This document shows positions 34,733 through 45,767 of a DNA stretch of 64,000 nucleotides, in pieces. The notes below the pieces were generated by a model. It worked only from the letters and a program-made list of their open reading frames with translations, made no database searches and was not told the origin of the DNA. The position numbers and the translations under genes are program-made. The DNA is taken from positions 1,621,001 through 1,685,000 of the forward strand of contig NZ_FXWM01000001.1 in NCBI RefSeq assembly GCF_900177675.1, written 5' to 3'. The stretch is from Bacillus sp. OV166. GTDB lineage: Bacteria; Bacillota; Bacilli; Bacillales; Cytobacillaceae. The stretch's first letter is position 1; each line of letters begins with the position of its first letter.

Positions 34733-35644
34733 ATGAAAGTTGTAACACAATACGAAAAAAATGTTACCGTCACACCCCCGAAAAAAAGTTTATCTCCTTT
34801 TGCCATTGCTAGAAAGAAATTTGTAAAAAATAAATTAGCAATGGTCAGCTTTATCTTTTTATTAATTGTTACTATTGTTTCGATACTAGCTCCTTTTATT
34901 ACAACTGCAGATATTACTAGAATTAATATTGGTCAAATGTCGTTAGAACCATCGGGTGATCATTGGCTTGGAACGGATAAAGCCGGTCGGGATGTTTTTA
35001 CAAGATTACTCTATGGGGGCCGCATATCGTTATTAGTTGGAATGAGTTGTACATTATTTGTCATTATACTTGGGACATTGATCGGCTCTATTTCAGGTTA
35101 TTTTGGTGGAACAGTAGATAGTATATTAATGAGATTTACTGATTTTATCTTAAACTTTCCATTTCTAGTATTTGTAATAGTCCTTAATGCCATTCTTTTT
35201 GGAAAAGTAAATGGGTTATGGGTATTAATCGGCACCATTAGCTTGTTAAGCTGGGGGGGAATCGCCCGGATTGTCCGTAGTAAAATCCTCGCCGAAAAAG
35301 AAAATGAATATATTACGGCTGCTATTTCAATTGGTTGTTCACCAGCCAAAGTAATTATGAAACATCTATTACCAAACATTTTATCTACCATTATCGTGCA
35401 AGCAACAATTACATTTGCGACAATGATTGTCGCTGAAACAGGATTAAGTTTTCTTGGCTTTGGTGTGCCTCAGGAAATTCCAAGTTGGGGAAATATGTTG
35501 AATTCGGCAAACGAGCCGGATGTTCTCCAATTTAAGCTTTGGATATGGGTACCGCCGGCATTAATTATAACGATTACTATTTTATCGATAAACTTTATCG
35601 GAGAAGGACTAAAGGATGCTTTCAATCCAAAATCAAAAAGATAA
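34733..35644 (+). CDS. appC: Oligopeptide ABC transporter permease AppC
   Basis: 303 residues: cytoplasmic N-terminus, a first transmembrane helix (about 35-57), the DppC/OppC motif HWLGTDKAGRDVFTRLLYGGR, then four or five more helices including the EAA loop (YITAAISIGCSPAKVIMKH). Ends INFIGEGLKDAFNPKSKR. GGGGGAGAAAAA precedes the ATG. Last gene of the app operon. Confidence 0.9.
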   Translation: MKVVTQYEKNVTVTPPKKSLSPFAIARKKFVKNKLAMVSFIFLLIVTIVSILAPFITTADITRINIGQMSLEPSGDHWLGTDKAGRDVFTRLLYGGRISLLVGMSCTLFVIILGTLIGSISGYFGGTVDSILMRFTDFILNFPFLVFVIVLNAILFGKVNGLWVLIGTISLLSWGGIARIVRSKILAEKENEYITAAISIGCSPAKVIMKHLLPNILSTIIVQATITFATMIVAETGLSFLGFGVPQEIPSWGNMLNSANEPDVLQFKLWIWVPPALIITITILSINFIGEGLKDAFNPKSKR

Positions 35645-35672
35645 AATCTGCCATTCATGTGGTGGATTTTTT
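35643..35672 (+). terminator. Terminator of the app operon
   Basis: AAAATCTGCC pairs imperfectly with GGTGGATTTTT, followed by T residues. Confidence 0.65.
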
Positions 35673-35857
35673 TGTGATTCTTTTCATTCGGGAATAACCA
35701 ATATCATTTACCCATATACATAAGATATATAATAGGACAGGTTCTAAAAAAGTAGATCATTCATTGAAATTGGAGCAAAATATATATAAAGGAATAATTT
35801 AACTAAGGTCTGCCCATACTGATTTACAAACAGTTTCTTGAAGTGAGGGGTTGTAAA

Positions 35858-36604
35858 ATGTTGTATCTTCATGATGTATGGGTAAATTGGTTTGAAGGGG
35901 AAGAAAACGGTTATAATGTATGTCACTTTCATGAATGGCGTAAGGATGACGGGGTGGAACTGTTAGATCAGGTACCACTGATAAAAGTTGAGCCTGTTTT
36001 GTTTAAGTACATTGAAAACGATTTGTCGGAATTACCTCAACAACTTCTAGATGATATTTATCAGAAAGCCTATTTAAGAAAAAACCATGAAAGAGTTCAG
36101 CTTGACTATTGCTTCGTGGTAACTGATGGAATTGGGATCTTAGCAATTGATACAATTGGCTATAATATCCCGATTCGAAAAAGTCGGTTAATACCTAGAC
36201 AAGAGCAATTGGTGTACGAAATGATTGCTCAACATGAGGCTACTAAATATCATTTTTATGAACATGAAAAAATGAAGGACTATCATATTCTCTCACCTGA
36301 ACCAGAACTAATGAGAGGTTTAACAAGAAAAGAGCGTCAATTAAAACAACTGTTATTTATGGCTTTAGATCAATTGCTCTCATCTAGTAATGAAGCAGAA
36401 GTTAGATATTGGTATACCGAATGGTGCCCAGAGCATTATTCAACCATTCAAGAATTAAATTTTGAAGCTGCATGGGAACAATTGTTTGAGGAAACAAAGT
36501 ATGGGTGGTCTAAGCGACACGAGACATTTTGTGAAAATTTAATAAAAGGACAGCCGTTTTTTGAAAAGCTTTGGGAAATGGAGCACGGTCCGAAAGTAAA
36601 TTAA
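35858..36604 (+). CDS. yjbA: YjbA, UPF0736/DUF3603 protein
   Basis: 248 residues, soluble, tryptophan- and acid-rich ([23 protein letters not shown]). Matches YjbA by sequence feel and by its place between appC and trpS. Function unknown. GTGAGGGGTTGTAAA supports ATG 35858; the frame opens 15 bases earlier without a site. It converges on trpS at a shared terminator. Confidence 0.8.
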   Translation: MLYLHDVWVNWFEGEENGYNVCHFHEWRKDDGVELLDQVPLIKVEPVLFKYIENDLSELPQQLLDDIYQKAYLRKNHERVQLDYCFVVTDGIGILAIDTIGYNIPIRKSRLIPRQEQLVYEMIAQHEATKYHFYEHEKMKDYHILSPEPELMRGLTRKERQLKQLLFMALDQLLSSSNEAEVRYWYTEWCPEHYSTIQELNFEAAWEQLFEETKYGWSKRHETFCENLIKGQPFFEKLWEMEHGPKVN

Positions 36605-36657
36605 AAGCCTGACCCAAAAGATATGTATTCCATATCTTTTGTGGGTCAGGCTTTTTG
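36603..36657. terminator. Long bidirectional terminator between yjbA and trpS
   Basis: AAAAGCCTGACCCA with AAAGATATG pairs with CATATCTTT and TGGGTCAGGCTTTTT over a short loop: more than 20 base pairs with only a bulge. Confidence 0.92.
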
Positions 36658-36660
36658 TTG

Positions 36661-37945
<1,285 letters not shown>

Positions 37946-37991
37946 GCAACTATACAATTGTTCTTATTATAAATGAACTGTATATTTAATT

Positions 37992-38357
37992 TCAAGTCCG
38001 TAAAAAATAATATAGGCAGCAGGAGATTAGCATTAGGAGAAAGTTAGCTAATCCATGAAATAGAAGGGGGGATTGATTGAATGTAATGAGCTCAGATAAT
38101 GCAGGAATATCTTCGAACTTTCTATTCTTTTGCCCTCTTGAAAAAGCCAAATTAAATGATTTACCAATACCATCGTAAAAGCCAGAATTTATCGTATAAA
38201 GAAGTAAGAAAGTAAGAAGGAGCAAAGAAGAAACATAAAACGATATATCGATATAACTTAATAAAGAAAATCCTTTTTTTGAAAGTGAAGAAATTATTAG
38301 TATAAGCAACTGTGTTAGTGCCAATATTAAAAGTCTTTTCCTTAATCCGTAATTCAC
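37992..38357 (-). CDS. Small membrane protein, probably DUF3899
   Basis: 121 residues with three likely transmembrane helices (about 7-23, 30-53 and 101-118) and a cytoplasmic loop GIGKSFNLAFSRGQKNRKFED. The pattern and the place between trpS and opp fit DUF3899 proteins as I recall them. GGAGG eight bases before GTG 38357 fixes the start over the longer frame beginning at 38411. Function unknown. Confidence 0.6.
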   Translation of the reverse strand: MNYGLRKRLLILALTQLLILIISSLSKKGFSLLSYIDISFYVSSLLLLTFLLLYTINSGFYDGIGKSFNLAFSRGQKNRKFEDIPALSELITFNQSPLLFHGLANFLLMLISCCLYYFLRT

Positions 38358-38578
38358 AGTATAACCTCCAAAACATAGATTTAATGAGGGTAGACACTTA
38401 ATATTATACAAAAAAATTATTATAAGTGTAAATTATAACACAGGAATTTGTAACGAATACGTAACGAATGTTTCAATACTGTAAATAAAATTGTAAAAAA
38501 TAATGTACAATTAATTCAAAATATGTATAATAGAGAATGTAGTAATTTTTCAGAATAATAGAAAAGGGAGGTCTACAA

Positions 38579-40273
38579 GTGAAGAAATCAAAACTTTCAC
38601 TACTTTTAGTTCTATCACTAGTTCTAAGCATGTTTCTAGCAGCATGTTCAGGCGGAGACAAGAATGAAGGCAAAGAAACGAATAAAGGCAATAATAATGC
38701 TGGCACTAAGGAAACAACTTTAGCAGATGAACAAGTTCTTAATGTTCTCGAAACTGCAGAAATTCCATCTATGGACAGCGTAATGTCTCAAGACGTATTA
38801 AGCTTCACAATGTTAAATGCTACAAACGAAGGTTTATATCGTTTAGATCCCGACCAAAAAGTTATCCCTGGCGTTGCTGAGGGTGCACCAACTTACAATG
38901 ACGACAAAACTGTTATTACAATTAAACTAAAACAAGATACAAAATGGTCAAACGGTGACCCAGTTACTGCGCATGATTTTGTGTTTGCATGGCAACGTGC
39001 AATTGATCCGAAAGTTGCTGCTCCATATGGCGCATACTTCATGGAAGGCAAAATCAAAAATGCATCTGAAATTGTTGCTGGTAAAGCAAAACTGGAAGAT
39101 TTAGGTATTAAAGCATTAGATGATTATACTGTGGAAATCACTTTAGTGAGAGCGCTTCCATATATCGAATCTTACCTAACATTCCCATTGTTCTACCCAC
39201 AAAACAAAAAGTTTGTTGAAGCAGAAGGCGCTAACTATGCGAAAGATGCTACTCACCTACTTTACAATGGTCCATTTAAAATGACCAAGTGGGATGGCCC
39301 AACTGGAACTGAATGGGTATTAGAAAAGAATGCTGATTACGTTAATGCTAAAGACGTTACTTTAGAGAAAATCAACTTTAACGTTTCTAAAGATCCACAA
39401 GCTTCTGCAAACGCATATACTGCAGGCGAAGCTGATATCACAGGGAAGCTTGCACAAGCTGCAATTCTTTCTCAATTTGAAGGACAAAAAGATTTACTAC
39501 GCTACCAAGAGCCATCTATCTGGTGGTTAAAAATGAACGAAAAGAATAAAGCATTGAAAAATGTTAACATCCGTAAAGCAATTGCATTATCTGTTGACAA
39601 AAAAGCTTTAACAGAAGATGTATTAGCAAACGGATCTATCCCTGCTGATTTCCTTGTACCAAAAGGTTTCTCATTCTTAGATGGTAAAGATTTCCGTGAT
39701 ACTGCTGGAACTTACCTAAGCACTAACAAAGAAGAAGCTAAAAAGCTTTGGGAAAAAGGTCTTAAAGAAACAGGCCTTAAAGAAGTAGCATTTACTTATG
39801 TTGGTCAAGATACTGAAACTTCAAAATTAACTGACGCTTTCGTTAAGGACCAATTAGAGAAAAACTTACCTGGACTAAAAATTACTGTCGAGGCTGTACC
39901 ATTCAAAATTCGTATTGCTCGTGAAGACGCTCAAGATTACGATCTATTAATGGGTGGTTGGGGACCTGACTACGCTGACCCTATGACATACATGGATCTA
40001 TGGGTTACTGGCGGCGGACAAAACCACATGGATTATGGTAATCCAGAATTTGATAAGTTAATTAAATCAGCTAGTGAAGAACTTGTAGCTAAGCCACAAG
40101 ATCGTTGGAAAGCTCTACAAGATGCAGAAAAAATCTTGTTAGAAGATGATGCGGCAATCGCACCACTTTACCAACGTTCAGTTAACCTGCTTATCAATCC
40201 GAAGGTTCAAGGCTTTGCGCACCATGCATTCGGTCCAGATTATAGTTACCAGTGGATTAAAATCACAAAATAG
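38579..40273 (+). CDS. oppA: Oligopeptide-binding lipoprotein OppA
   Basis: 564 residues. GTG start after GGGAGGTCTACAA. Signal peptide with lipobox LAACSGG (Cys about 23), an Asn/Lys/Gly-rich linker, then family 5 solute-binding protein: ATNEGLYRLDPDQKVIPGVAEG, KWSNGDPVTAHDFVFAWQRAIDP, SYQWIKITK at the end. Delivers oligopeptides, including signalling peptides in bacilli, to OppBCDF. A terminator-like hairpin follows, probably keeping oppA in excess over the membrane parts. Confidence 0.95.
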   Translation: MKKSKLSLLLVLSLVLSMFLAACSGGDKNEGKETNKGNNNAGTKETTLADEQVLNVLETAEIPSMDSVMSQDVLSFTMLNATNEGLYRLDPDQKVIPGVAEGAPTYNDDKTVITIKLKQDTKWSNGDPVTAHDFVFAWQRAIDPKVAAPYGAYFMEGKIKNASEIVAGKAKLEDLGIKALDDYTVEITLVRALPYIESYLTFPLFYPQNKKFVEAEGANYAKDATHLLYNGPFKMTKWDGPTGTEWVLEKNADYVNAKDVTLEKINFNVSKDPQASANAYTAGEADITGKLAQAAILSQFEGQKDLLRYQEPSIWWLKMNEKNKALKNVNIRKAIALSVDKKALTEDVLANGSIPADFLVPKGFSFLDGKDFRDTAGTYLSTNKEEAKKLWEKGLKETGLKEVAFTYVGQDTETSKLTDAFVKDQLEKNLPGLKITVEAVPFKIRIAREDAQDYDLLMGGWGPDYADPMTYMDLWVTGGGQNHMDYGNPEFDKLIKSASEELVAKPQDRWKALQDAEKILLEDDAAIAPLYQRSVNLLINPKVQGFAHHAFGPDYSYQWIKITK

Positions 40274-40292
40274 TAGCTATACTAATCAAATA

Positions 40293-40327
40293 GAGAGAGA
40301 GTATATTGAAGAAATATACTCTCTTTT
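40293..40327 (+). terminator. Hairpin with T run between oppA and oppB
   Basis: AGAGAGTATAT and ATATACTCTCT pair over TGAAGAA, then TTTTT. Probably a partial terminator allowing read-through to oppB. Confidence 0.8.
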
Positions 40328-40388
40328 TACCTGTATGGGAATTGTCAAAAAACGTCGAATATTTAGAAAAATATTAGGAGGTGTAGTC

Positions 40389-41321
40389 ATGGCAAAATAT
40401 ATCTTACAACGAACTGGCTATATGATAATTACACTTTTAATCGTAACATCACTTACATTTTTCCTCATGAAGCTAATTCCTGGTAGCCCATTTAATAACT
40501 TCGAAAAGCTCTCAGAAGTTCAGCGTGACATTTTGCTAGATAAATATGGTTTAAATGAACCTCTGCCTGTTCAATATTTTAATTATATGAGGAATTTGGT
40601 AAAAGGTGACCTAGGAGTATCCTTTCAATTTGACAATACCCCTGTAACAGAACTTATTGCTAACCGCATTGGGCCATCTGCACAATTAGGGTTGCAAGCT
40701 ATGATAGTTGGTGCAATAATTGGCATATTCTTGGGTGTAATTGCTGCCTTAAAGCAAAATACATGGATAGATTATGGGTCTACATTTATTGCTGTAGTTG
40801 GAAAATCAGTACCGTCATTTATATTTGCTGGATTGCTTCAGTTTTATATTTCTGTTAAATTGCATTGGCTTCCTGTTATGTTATGGAAAGGACCAGAATA
40901 TACCATTTTGCCTACCATTGCACTAGCAATGTTTCCGATATCAATTGCGGCACGGTTTATGCGTACTGAAATGATAGAGGTATTAGGATCTGATTATATT
41001 ACTTTGGCAAGAGCAAAGGGAGCAAGCCGTTGGCAAATTAGTCTAAAGCATGCACTAAGAAATGCATTAATACCTGTTGTGACTGTATTAGGACCCTTAG
41101 CAGTTAGCTTAATGACGGGTTCATTAGTTATTGAACAAATTTTTGGAATTCCAGGACTAGGGGAACAATTTGTTAAATCAATTAATATGAATGACTATCC
41201 TGTCATTATGGGAACCAATATTTTATTTGCTGTATTATTTGTTGTTGTTATCTTGATTGTTGATATTCTATATGGAATCATCGACCCACGTATTCGTATA
41301 TCGGGGGGGAAAACTAAATGA
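40389..41321 (+). CDS. oppB: Oligopeptide ABC transporter permease OppB
   Basis: 310 residues with six transmembrane helices; EAA loop DYITLARAKGASRWQISLKH; C-terminal VDILYGIIDPRIRISGG. AGGAGGTGTAGTC sets ATG 40389; the frame opens far upstream inside oppA but without a start signal. The stop overlaps the oppC start by four bases. Confidence 0.93.
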   Translation: MAKYILQRTGYMIITLLIVTSLTFFLMKLIPGSPFNNFEKLSEVQRDILLDKYGLNEPLPVQYFNYMRNLVKGDLGVSFQFDNTPVTELIANRIGPSAQLGLQAMIVGAIIGIFLGVIAALKQNTWIDYGSTFIAVVGKSVPSFIFAGLLQFYISVKLHWLPVMLWKGPEYTILPTIALAMFPISIAARFMRTEMIEVLGSDYITLARAKGASRWQISLKHALRNALIPVVTVLGPLAVSLMTGSLVIEQIFGIPGLGEQFVKSINMNDYPVIMGTNILFAVLFVVVILIVDILYGIIDPRIRISGGKTK

Positions 41322-42346
41322 GCAACAAAGACATTACAATTTCAAAGGATATGTTTGCTCCTGCCCATATTGACCCATCAAAAAGTGAAAAAATCTCCAA
41401 AAAGAGCCTGAACTTTTGGCAGGATTCATGGCTAAGAGTTCGGAAGAATAAAGGTGCGGTTGTTAGTTTAGTGGTCTTAGCAATCATGCTTATTTTGGCA
41501 TTTGTTGGTCCGATGATTACGCCGTATGATTTCGATACACAAAACACTAAGCATAATAACTTGCCGCCGCGTATTCAAGGTTTAGAGGATGTAGAATGGC
41601 TTCCATTTGATGGAACCTTATCCAGGAGAGACGGCACAGTATATAACGCATATGAAGTTCGGAAAATTGATGCCTATTACTGGTTTGGAACTGATAATTT
41701 AGGCCGAGACCAGTTTGCACGAATTTGGAAAGGTACACAAGTATCGTTATTTATTGCCTTCATGGCAGCATTAATTGATATGGCCATTGGAGTTGCATAT
41801 GGAGCTGTATCTGGTTATTTAGGCGGGAAAATTGACGGTGTTATGCAACGTATTATAGAAGTTATTGTTGGTATTCCCAACCTGATTGTTGTTGTATTAA
41901 TGATTTTGGTGTTAAAGCCAGGTATTATTCCAATCATAATCGCCTTAACTATAACCGGCTGGACTAGTATGGCCCGAGTTGTTCGAGCACAAGTGTTGAA
42001 ATTTAAAGGTCAGGAATTTGTTTTGGCTGCCAAGACACTAGGTGCTTCCAATTCTTCAATTATTTTTAAACATATGATTCCGAACATGTTTGGTGTCATT
42101 ATTATAAATACGATGTTTTCAATCCCAAATGCTATTTTCTTTGAAGCATTTTTGAGCTTTATTGGGTTGGGATTACAAGAACCGAATGCATCTTTAGGAA
42201 CATTAGTCAATTCAGGATTTAAATCTATGATTGCATTTCCTTATCAAATGATTATTCCTTCCATTATGATAGCTATAATTATGGTTTGCTTTAACTTAGT
42301 GGCGGACGGATTACGAGATGCGTTGGATCCAAAAATGCGTGATTAG
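41318..42346 (+). CDS. oppC: Oligopeptide ABC transporter permease OppC
   Basis: 342 residues. N-terminal cytoplasmic segment, transmembrane helix about 48-68, a large outer loop (about 69-130), then WFGTDNLGRDQFARIWKGT and five further helices with the EAA loop FVLAAKTLGASNSSIIFKH. Ends DGLRDALDPKMRD. Coupled to oppB through ATGA. Confidence 0.93.
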   Translation: MSNKDITISKDMFAPAHIDPSKSEKISKKSLNFWQDSWLRVRKNKGAVVSLVVLAIMLILAFVGPMITPYDFDTQNTKHNNLPPRIQGLEDVEWLPFDGTLSRRDGTVYNAYEVRKIDAYYWFGTDNLGRDQFARIWKGTQVSLFIAFMAALIDMAIGVAYGAVSGYLGGKIDGVMQRIIEVIVGIPNLIVVVLMILVLKPGIIPIIIALTITGWTSMARVVRAQVLKFKGQEFVLAAKTLGASNSSIIFKHMIPNMFGVIIINTMFSIPNAIFFEAFLSFIGLGLQEPNASLGTLVNSGFKSMIAFPYQMIIPSIMIAIIMVCFNLVADGLRDALDPKMRD

Positions 42347-42363
42347 AAGGCAGGTGTATGTAA

Positions 42364-43458
42364 ATGGAGAAAGTTTTAGAAGTAAAGGATTTAAAAATAT
42401 CGTTTCATACATTTTCTGGAGAAGTACAAGCGATTCGTGGTGTAAGCTTTGATTTATATAATGGTGAAACATTAGCGATCGTTGGTGAATCAGGTTCTGG
42501 AAAATCAGTTACAACAAAATCAATCATGCGGTTACTTCCTGAACACAATTCAGAAATTAAAAGTGGTGAAATTCTTTTCGAAGGAAAAGACCTAACAAAA
42601 CTTAAAGATAAAGAAATGCAAAAGATCCGTGGAAAAGATATTTCAATGATTTTCCAGGACCCGATGACTTCATTAAATCCAACAATGAAAATTGGTAACC
42701 AGATTATGGAGCCTCTTATTAAACACCAAAATATGAGCAGACACGCTGCAAAGGAAAGAGCAGTTGATTTATTAAAACTAGTTGGTATTCCAAAGGCAGA
42801 GATACGTGTAGATCAATACCCGCATCAGTTCTCCGGTGGGATGAGGCAAAGGGTTGTTATCGCTATTGCCTTGGCATGTAATCCTAAAATTCTTATTGCC
42901 GATGAACCGACAACAGCTCTAGACGTTACAATTCAAGCACAAATTCTTGAATTAATGAAGGATCTACAAAAGAAAATTGATACATCGATAATCTTCATTA
43001 CGCATGACCTTGGGGTTGTTGCCAATGTAGCGGATCGTGTAGCAGTTATGTATGGTGGGAAAATTGTTGAAATTGGGACAGCCGATGAGATTTTCTATAA
43101 TCCACAACATCCATACACATGGGGCTTAATCAGTTCAATGCCTGACATGGATACACATGACGAGGAGTTATTCTCGATTCCTGGAACACCACCTGATTTA
43201 TTAGATCCTCCAAAAGGTGATGCGTTTGCACCGCGTAACCCATTTGTTATGAAAATTGATTTAGAGCAAGAGCCGCCTTTCTTTAAAGTTTCTGACACAC
43301 ATTATGCAGCTACATGGCTGTTACATCCTGATGCACCAAAGGTTAACCCACCTGAGGCTGTAAAAAGACGCCAAAATCAATTTGCAGGAAATGCTCCAGT
43401 AGCTACTCTAGTGAAAACGAATCAAGGTCAATTCCCTGGAAAAAAGGAGGGAAAATAA
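42364..43458 (+). CDS. oppD: Oligopeptide ABC transporter ATPase OppD
   Basis: 364 residues. Walker A GESGSGKS, Q-loop FQDPMTSLNP, signature FSGGMRQR, Walker B ILIADEPTTALD, His-loop THDLG. The C-terminal region FAPRNPF...TWLLHPDAP, without the Cys cluster of AppD, and a longer polar tail is typical of OppD. oppF begins directly after its stop codon. Confidence 0.93.
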   Translation: MEKVLEVKDLKISFHTFSGEVQAIRGVSFDLYNGETLAIVGESGSGKSVTTKSIMRLLPEHNSEIKSGEILFEGKDLTKLKDKEMQKIRGKDISMIFQDPMTSLNPTMKIGNQIMEPLIKHQNMSRHAAKERAVDLLKLVGIPKAEIRVDQYPHQFSGGMRQRVVIAIALACNPKILIADEPTTALDVTIQAQILELMKDLQKKIDTSIIFITHDLGVVANVADRVAVMYGGKIVEIGTADEIFYNPQHPYTWGLISSMPDMDTHDEELFSIPGTPPDLLDPPKGDAFAPRNPFVMKIDLEQEPPFFKVSDTHYAATWLLHPDAPKVNPPEAVKRRQNQFAGNAPVATLVKTNQGQFPGKKEGK

Positions 43459-44397
43459 ATGGCTCAGAATGAAAAATTACTTGAAATTAAAAATTTAAAG
43501 CAATATTTTAATGAAGGTAAAGTGAACGAAGTAAAAGCAGTAGATAATGTCTCTTTTGATATATTTAAAGGTGAAGTAATGGGATTAGTAGGAGAGTCTG
43601 GTTGTGGTAAATCAACAACAGGGCGCACCATAATCCGTTTATACGATGCTACTGGCGGCGAAGTATTATACGATGGAGTTAACGTTCACGGTAAAAAGTC
43701 AAAAAAACAATTAAAAGATTTTAATCGGAAAATGCAAATGATATTCCAAGATCCATATGCGTCATTAAATCCGAGATTAAAAATAGCTGATGTTATTGCC
43801 GAGGGAATTGATATCCATGGCTTGGCAAATTCAAAAAAAGATCGGATGGAGCAAGTATATGAGCTCTTAGAAACCGTTGGCTTGAATAGAGAGCATGCGA
43901 ACCGCTATCCACATGAATTTAGTGGTGGTCAGCGTCAGCGAATTGGTATTGCACGTGCCCTTGCTGTTCAACCAGAATTTATCATTGCTGATGAACCTAT
44001 TTCAGCGTTGGATGTTTCTATCCAAGCGCAGGTTGTTAACTTAATGAAAAAACTTCAAAAAGAGAAAAACTTAACCTATCTCTTTATTGCCCATGATCTT
44101 TCAATGGTAAAATACATTAGTGATCGTATTGGTGTTATGTATTTTGGTAAAATGGTAGAACTTGCACCTGCCGATGAACTTTATAAAAATCCACTACACC
44201 CGTACACACAATCACTATTATCAGCGATTCCTGCTCCAGATCCAATCAGTGAACGGACACGGAAACGGAAATCATATGATCCAGCTAGTCATAACTACGA
44301 GCCTAATGAATCAGTTGAATTTAGAGAGGTGACTCCTGGTCACTTTGTTCTATGCTCGGAGAAAGAGTTCAAACAATACAAAGTACAATCTAAATAA
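43459..44397 (+). CDS. oppF: Oligopeptide ABC transporter ATPase OppF
   Basis: 312 residues. Walker A GESGCGKST, Q-loop FQDPYASLNP, signature FSGGQRQR, Walker B FIIADEPISALD, His-loop AHDLS. Last gene of the operon; AAAAGGAGGGAAAATAA within the end of oppD is its ribosome binding site. Confidence 0.93.
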   Translation: MAQNEKLLEIKNLKQYFNEGKVNEVKAVDNVSFDIFKGEVMGLVGESGCGKSTTGRTIIRLYDATGGEVLYDGVNVHGKKSKKQLKDFNRKMQMIFQDPYASLNPRLKIADVIAEGIDIHGLANSKKDRMEQVYELLETVGLNREHANRYPHEFSGGQRQRIGIARALAVQPEFIIADEPISALDVSIQAQVVNLMKKLQKEKNLTYLFIAHDLSMVKYISDRIGVMYFGKMVELAPADELYKNPLHPYTQSLLSAIPAPDPISERTRKRKSYDPASHNYEPNESVEFREVTPGHFVLCSEKEFKQYKVQSK

Positions 44398-44400
44398 AAC

Positions 44401-44436
44401 AAAAAAACGATCTCGCTGCGAGATCGTTTTTTTTTG
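44401..44436 (+). terminator. Terminator of the opp operon
   Basis: AACGATCTCG and CGAGATCGTT pair over CTG, with a nine-base T run. Confidence 0.93.
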
Positions 44437-44440
44437 TTCA

Positions 44441-44626
44441 TTATTTCTTATTGCCCCCGACAGTTTTCCATCCAGTCTGGTATTTAGCACTTTCGTCGAC
44501 AAATTCACTTCGATTTTTACCACCAAACACTTTTTCACCAAAACTGTTTGTAATAACACCCATTAGGGCAGTAATTCCTACAATTAGTAAAGCAACAATA
44601 GTTAAATCCAATATGTATGCTCCCAT
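44441..44626 (-). CDS. Small single-pass membrane protein
   Basis: 61 residues: a transmembrane helix (about 5-27, DLTIVALLIVGITALMGVI) and a basic/polar tail (KVFGGKNRSEFVDESAKYQTGWKTVGGNKK). I do not recognise the family. GAAGGGGGTTAATACT before ATG 44626 supports translation; a start 18 bases upstream is less likely. It shares the opp terminator region on the opposite strand. Confidence 0.6.
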   Translation of the reverse strand: MGAYILDLTIVALLIVGITALMGVITNSFGEKVFGGKNRSEFVDESAKYQTGWKTVGGNKK

Positions 44627-44960
44627 AGTATTAACCCCCTTCATTATCAGCTGTTTTGAAAATTCGTAGCGCGATATTAATATCCCTCCTTTATTGTAAA
44701 AGAACTTACCTTTTATTTAAAGAGGAATTTAAATAACTTTCGATTTGATTTTCAAAAAAATGAATGCGTTTTCATTATAAATTTTTAATTGAGAATAGAA
44801 TATTGATTTATCGTTTTTTACCGTAGATAAATAAAATGTAAAAGTAGTGAAAACAATTTATTTCTTGGTGATCCTCACTTTATTACACAGTATAGACGAA
44901 CATTATAGGAAGATGAATAATGATTATTAAAAAATTTCAAGATGAAATAATAAAAAAATA

Positions 44961-44986
44961 TGAAACTTTTAGGAGAATTATTCGTC
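44961..44986 (+). promoter_or_regulatory. ECF sigma factor promoter of spx
   Basis: TGAAAC (44961-44966), a 16-base spacer, then CGTC (44983-44986) and TAAT: a near-perfect SigM/SigX/SigW-type promoter. B. subtilis spx is known to have such a promoter. It would give a 5' leader of about 220 bases. Confidence 0.7.
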
Positions 44987-45145
44987 TAATATAGTGATAC
45001 AAATAATTTTTGAATTGTTTTTCTTCTTACAATATTTTTTGAAAAAAAGATACCCTTTTAAGAAACAGTGGTGTATAATCAATGATATAAATTACTTATT
45101 TATAATGATTATTGAAAGATGATTTAACTTGATTATAATAAATTG

Positions 45146-45170
45146 GTTTAATAATTCAATATACGGGATA
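45146..45170 (+). promoter_or_regulatory. Possible sigma-B promoter of spx
   Basis: GTTTAA (45146-45151) is a perfect sigma-B -35; after 13 bases GGGATA (45165-45170) is a partial match to GGGTAT. Sigma-B input to spx is known in B. subtilis. Confidence 0.4.
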
Positions 45171-45213
45171 TATCAATAAATAGACGCAAATAAAAGAGGA
45201 GTGTGAAGATCGA

Positions 45214-45609
45214 ATGGTTACACTATACACTTCACCAAGTTGTACATCATGTAGGAAAGCCAAATCATGGTTAGAAGAACATGAAATACCATACACAGAG
45301 AGAAATATTTTCTCCGAACCATTAACCATGGAAGAGATAAAAGAAATACTTCGAATGACTGAAGATGGTACGGATGAAATTATTTCAACAAGATCAAAGA
45401 CATTTCAAAAATTAGACGTTAACTTAGATGCAATGCCGCTTCAGGATTTATTTGGATTAATAAAAGAGAATCCTGGTCTTTTGCGCAGGCCGATTATAAT
45501 CGATGAAAAACGTTTACAAGTTGGATATAATGAGGATGAAATCAGACGATTCCTCCCAAGAAGAGTCAGAACGTTTCAGTTGCGCGAAGCACAGCGTATG
45601 GTTAATTAA
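45214..45609 (+). CDS. spx: Redox regulator Spx
   Basis: 131 residues, ArsC-like fold. C10 and C13 (SPSCTSCRK) form the CxxC disulfide switch; R92-type segment [27 protein letters not shown] and the C-terminal degradation tail are conserved. Spx binds the alpha subunit C-terminal domain of RNA polymerase and redirects transcription during disulfide stress; YjbH and ClpXP degrade it otherwise, and yjbH is also in this window. AGAGGAGTGTGAAGATCGA precedes the ATG. Confidence 0.95.
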   Translation: MVTLYTSPSCTSCRKAKSWLEEHEIPYTERNIFSEPLTMEEIKEILRMTEDGTDEIISTRSKTFQKLDVNLDAMPLQDLFGLIKENPGLLRRPIIIDEKRLQVGYNEDEIRRFLPRRVRTFQLREAQRMVN

Positions 45610-45611
45610 AT

Positions 45612-45644
45612 AAATAGGCCTTCTTTTGGAGGTCTTTTTTTGTA
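45612..45644 (+). terminator. Terminator after spx
   Basis: AGGCCTTC and GAGGTCTT pair (wobble included) over TTTTG, then a T run. Confidence 0.7.
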
Positions 45645-45767
45645 TATAAAAAATAATATCGTTGTGGTTTCTATCCCACTTTGCTACAATATAATGAAAA
45701 TCTTAACAAAGTTGAATAGGTATTAACACTGTTTTTTAGATTTCAGCCTTTTTTATTTCCCTTATTA

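Larger units (their letters stand above)
44627..45213. other. Long AT-rich spx upstream region
   Basis: 587 bases with no convincing gene. It holds the ECF-type and sigma-B-type promoter candidates listed separately, an AGACGAA/TTCGTCT inverted pair (44894 and 44981), and a 24-codon frame at 44921 that I do not accept. In B. subtilis this space is taken by yjbB/yjbC, missing here. Confidence 0.6.

Noticed and set aside
44921..44995. 24-codon frame (MIIKKFQDE...) before spx
   Set aside because: Its end coincides with the ECF promoter, composition is that of AT-rich spacer, and no family is recognised.
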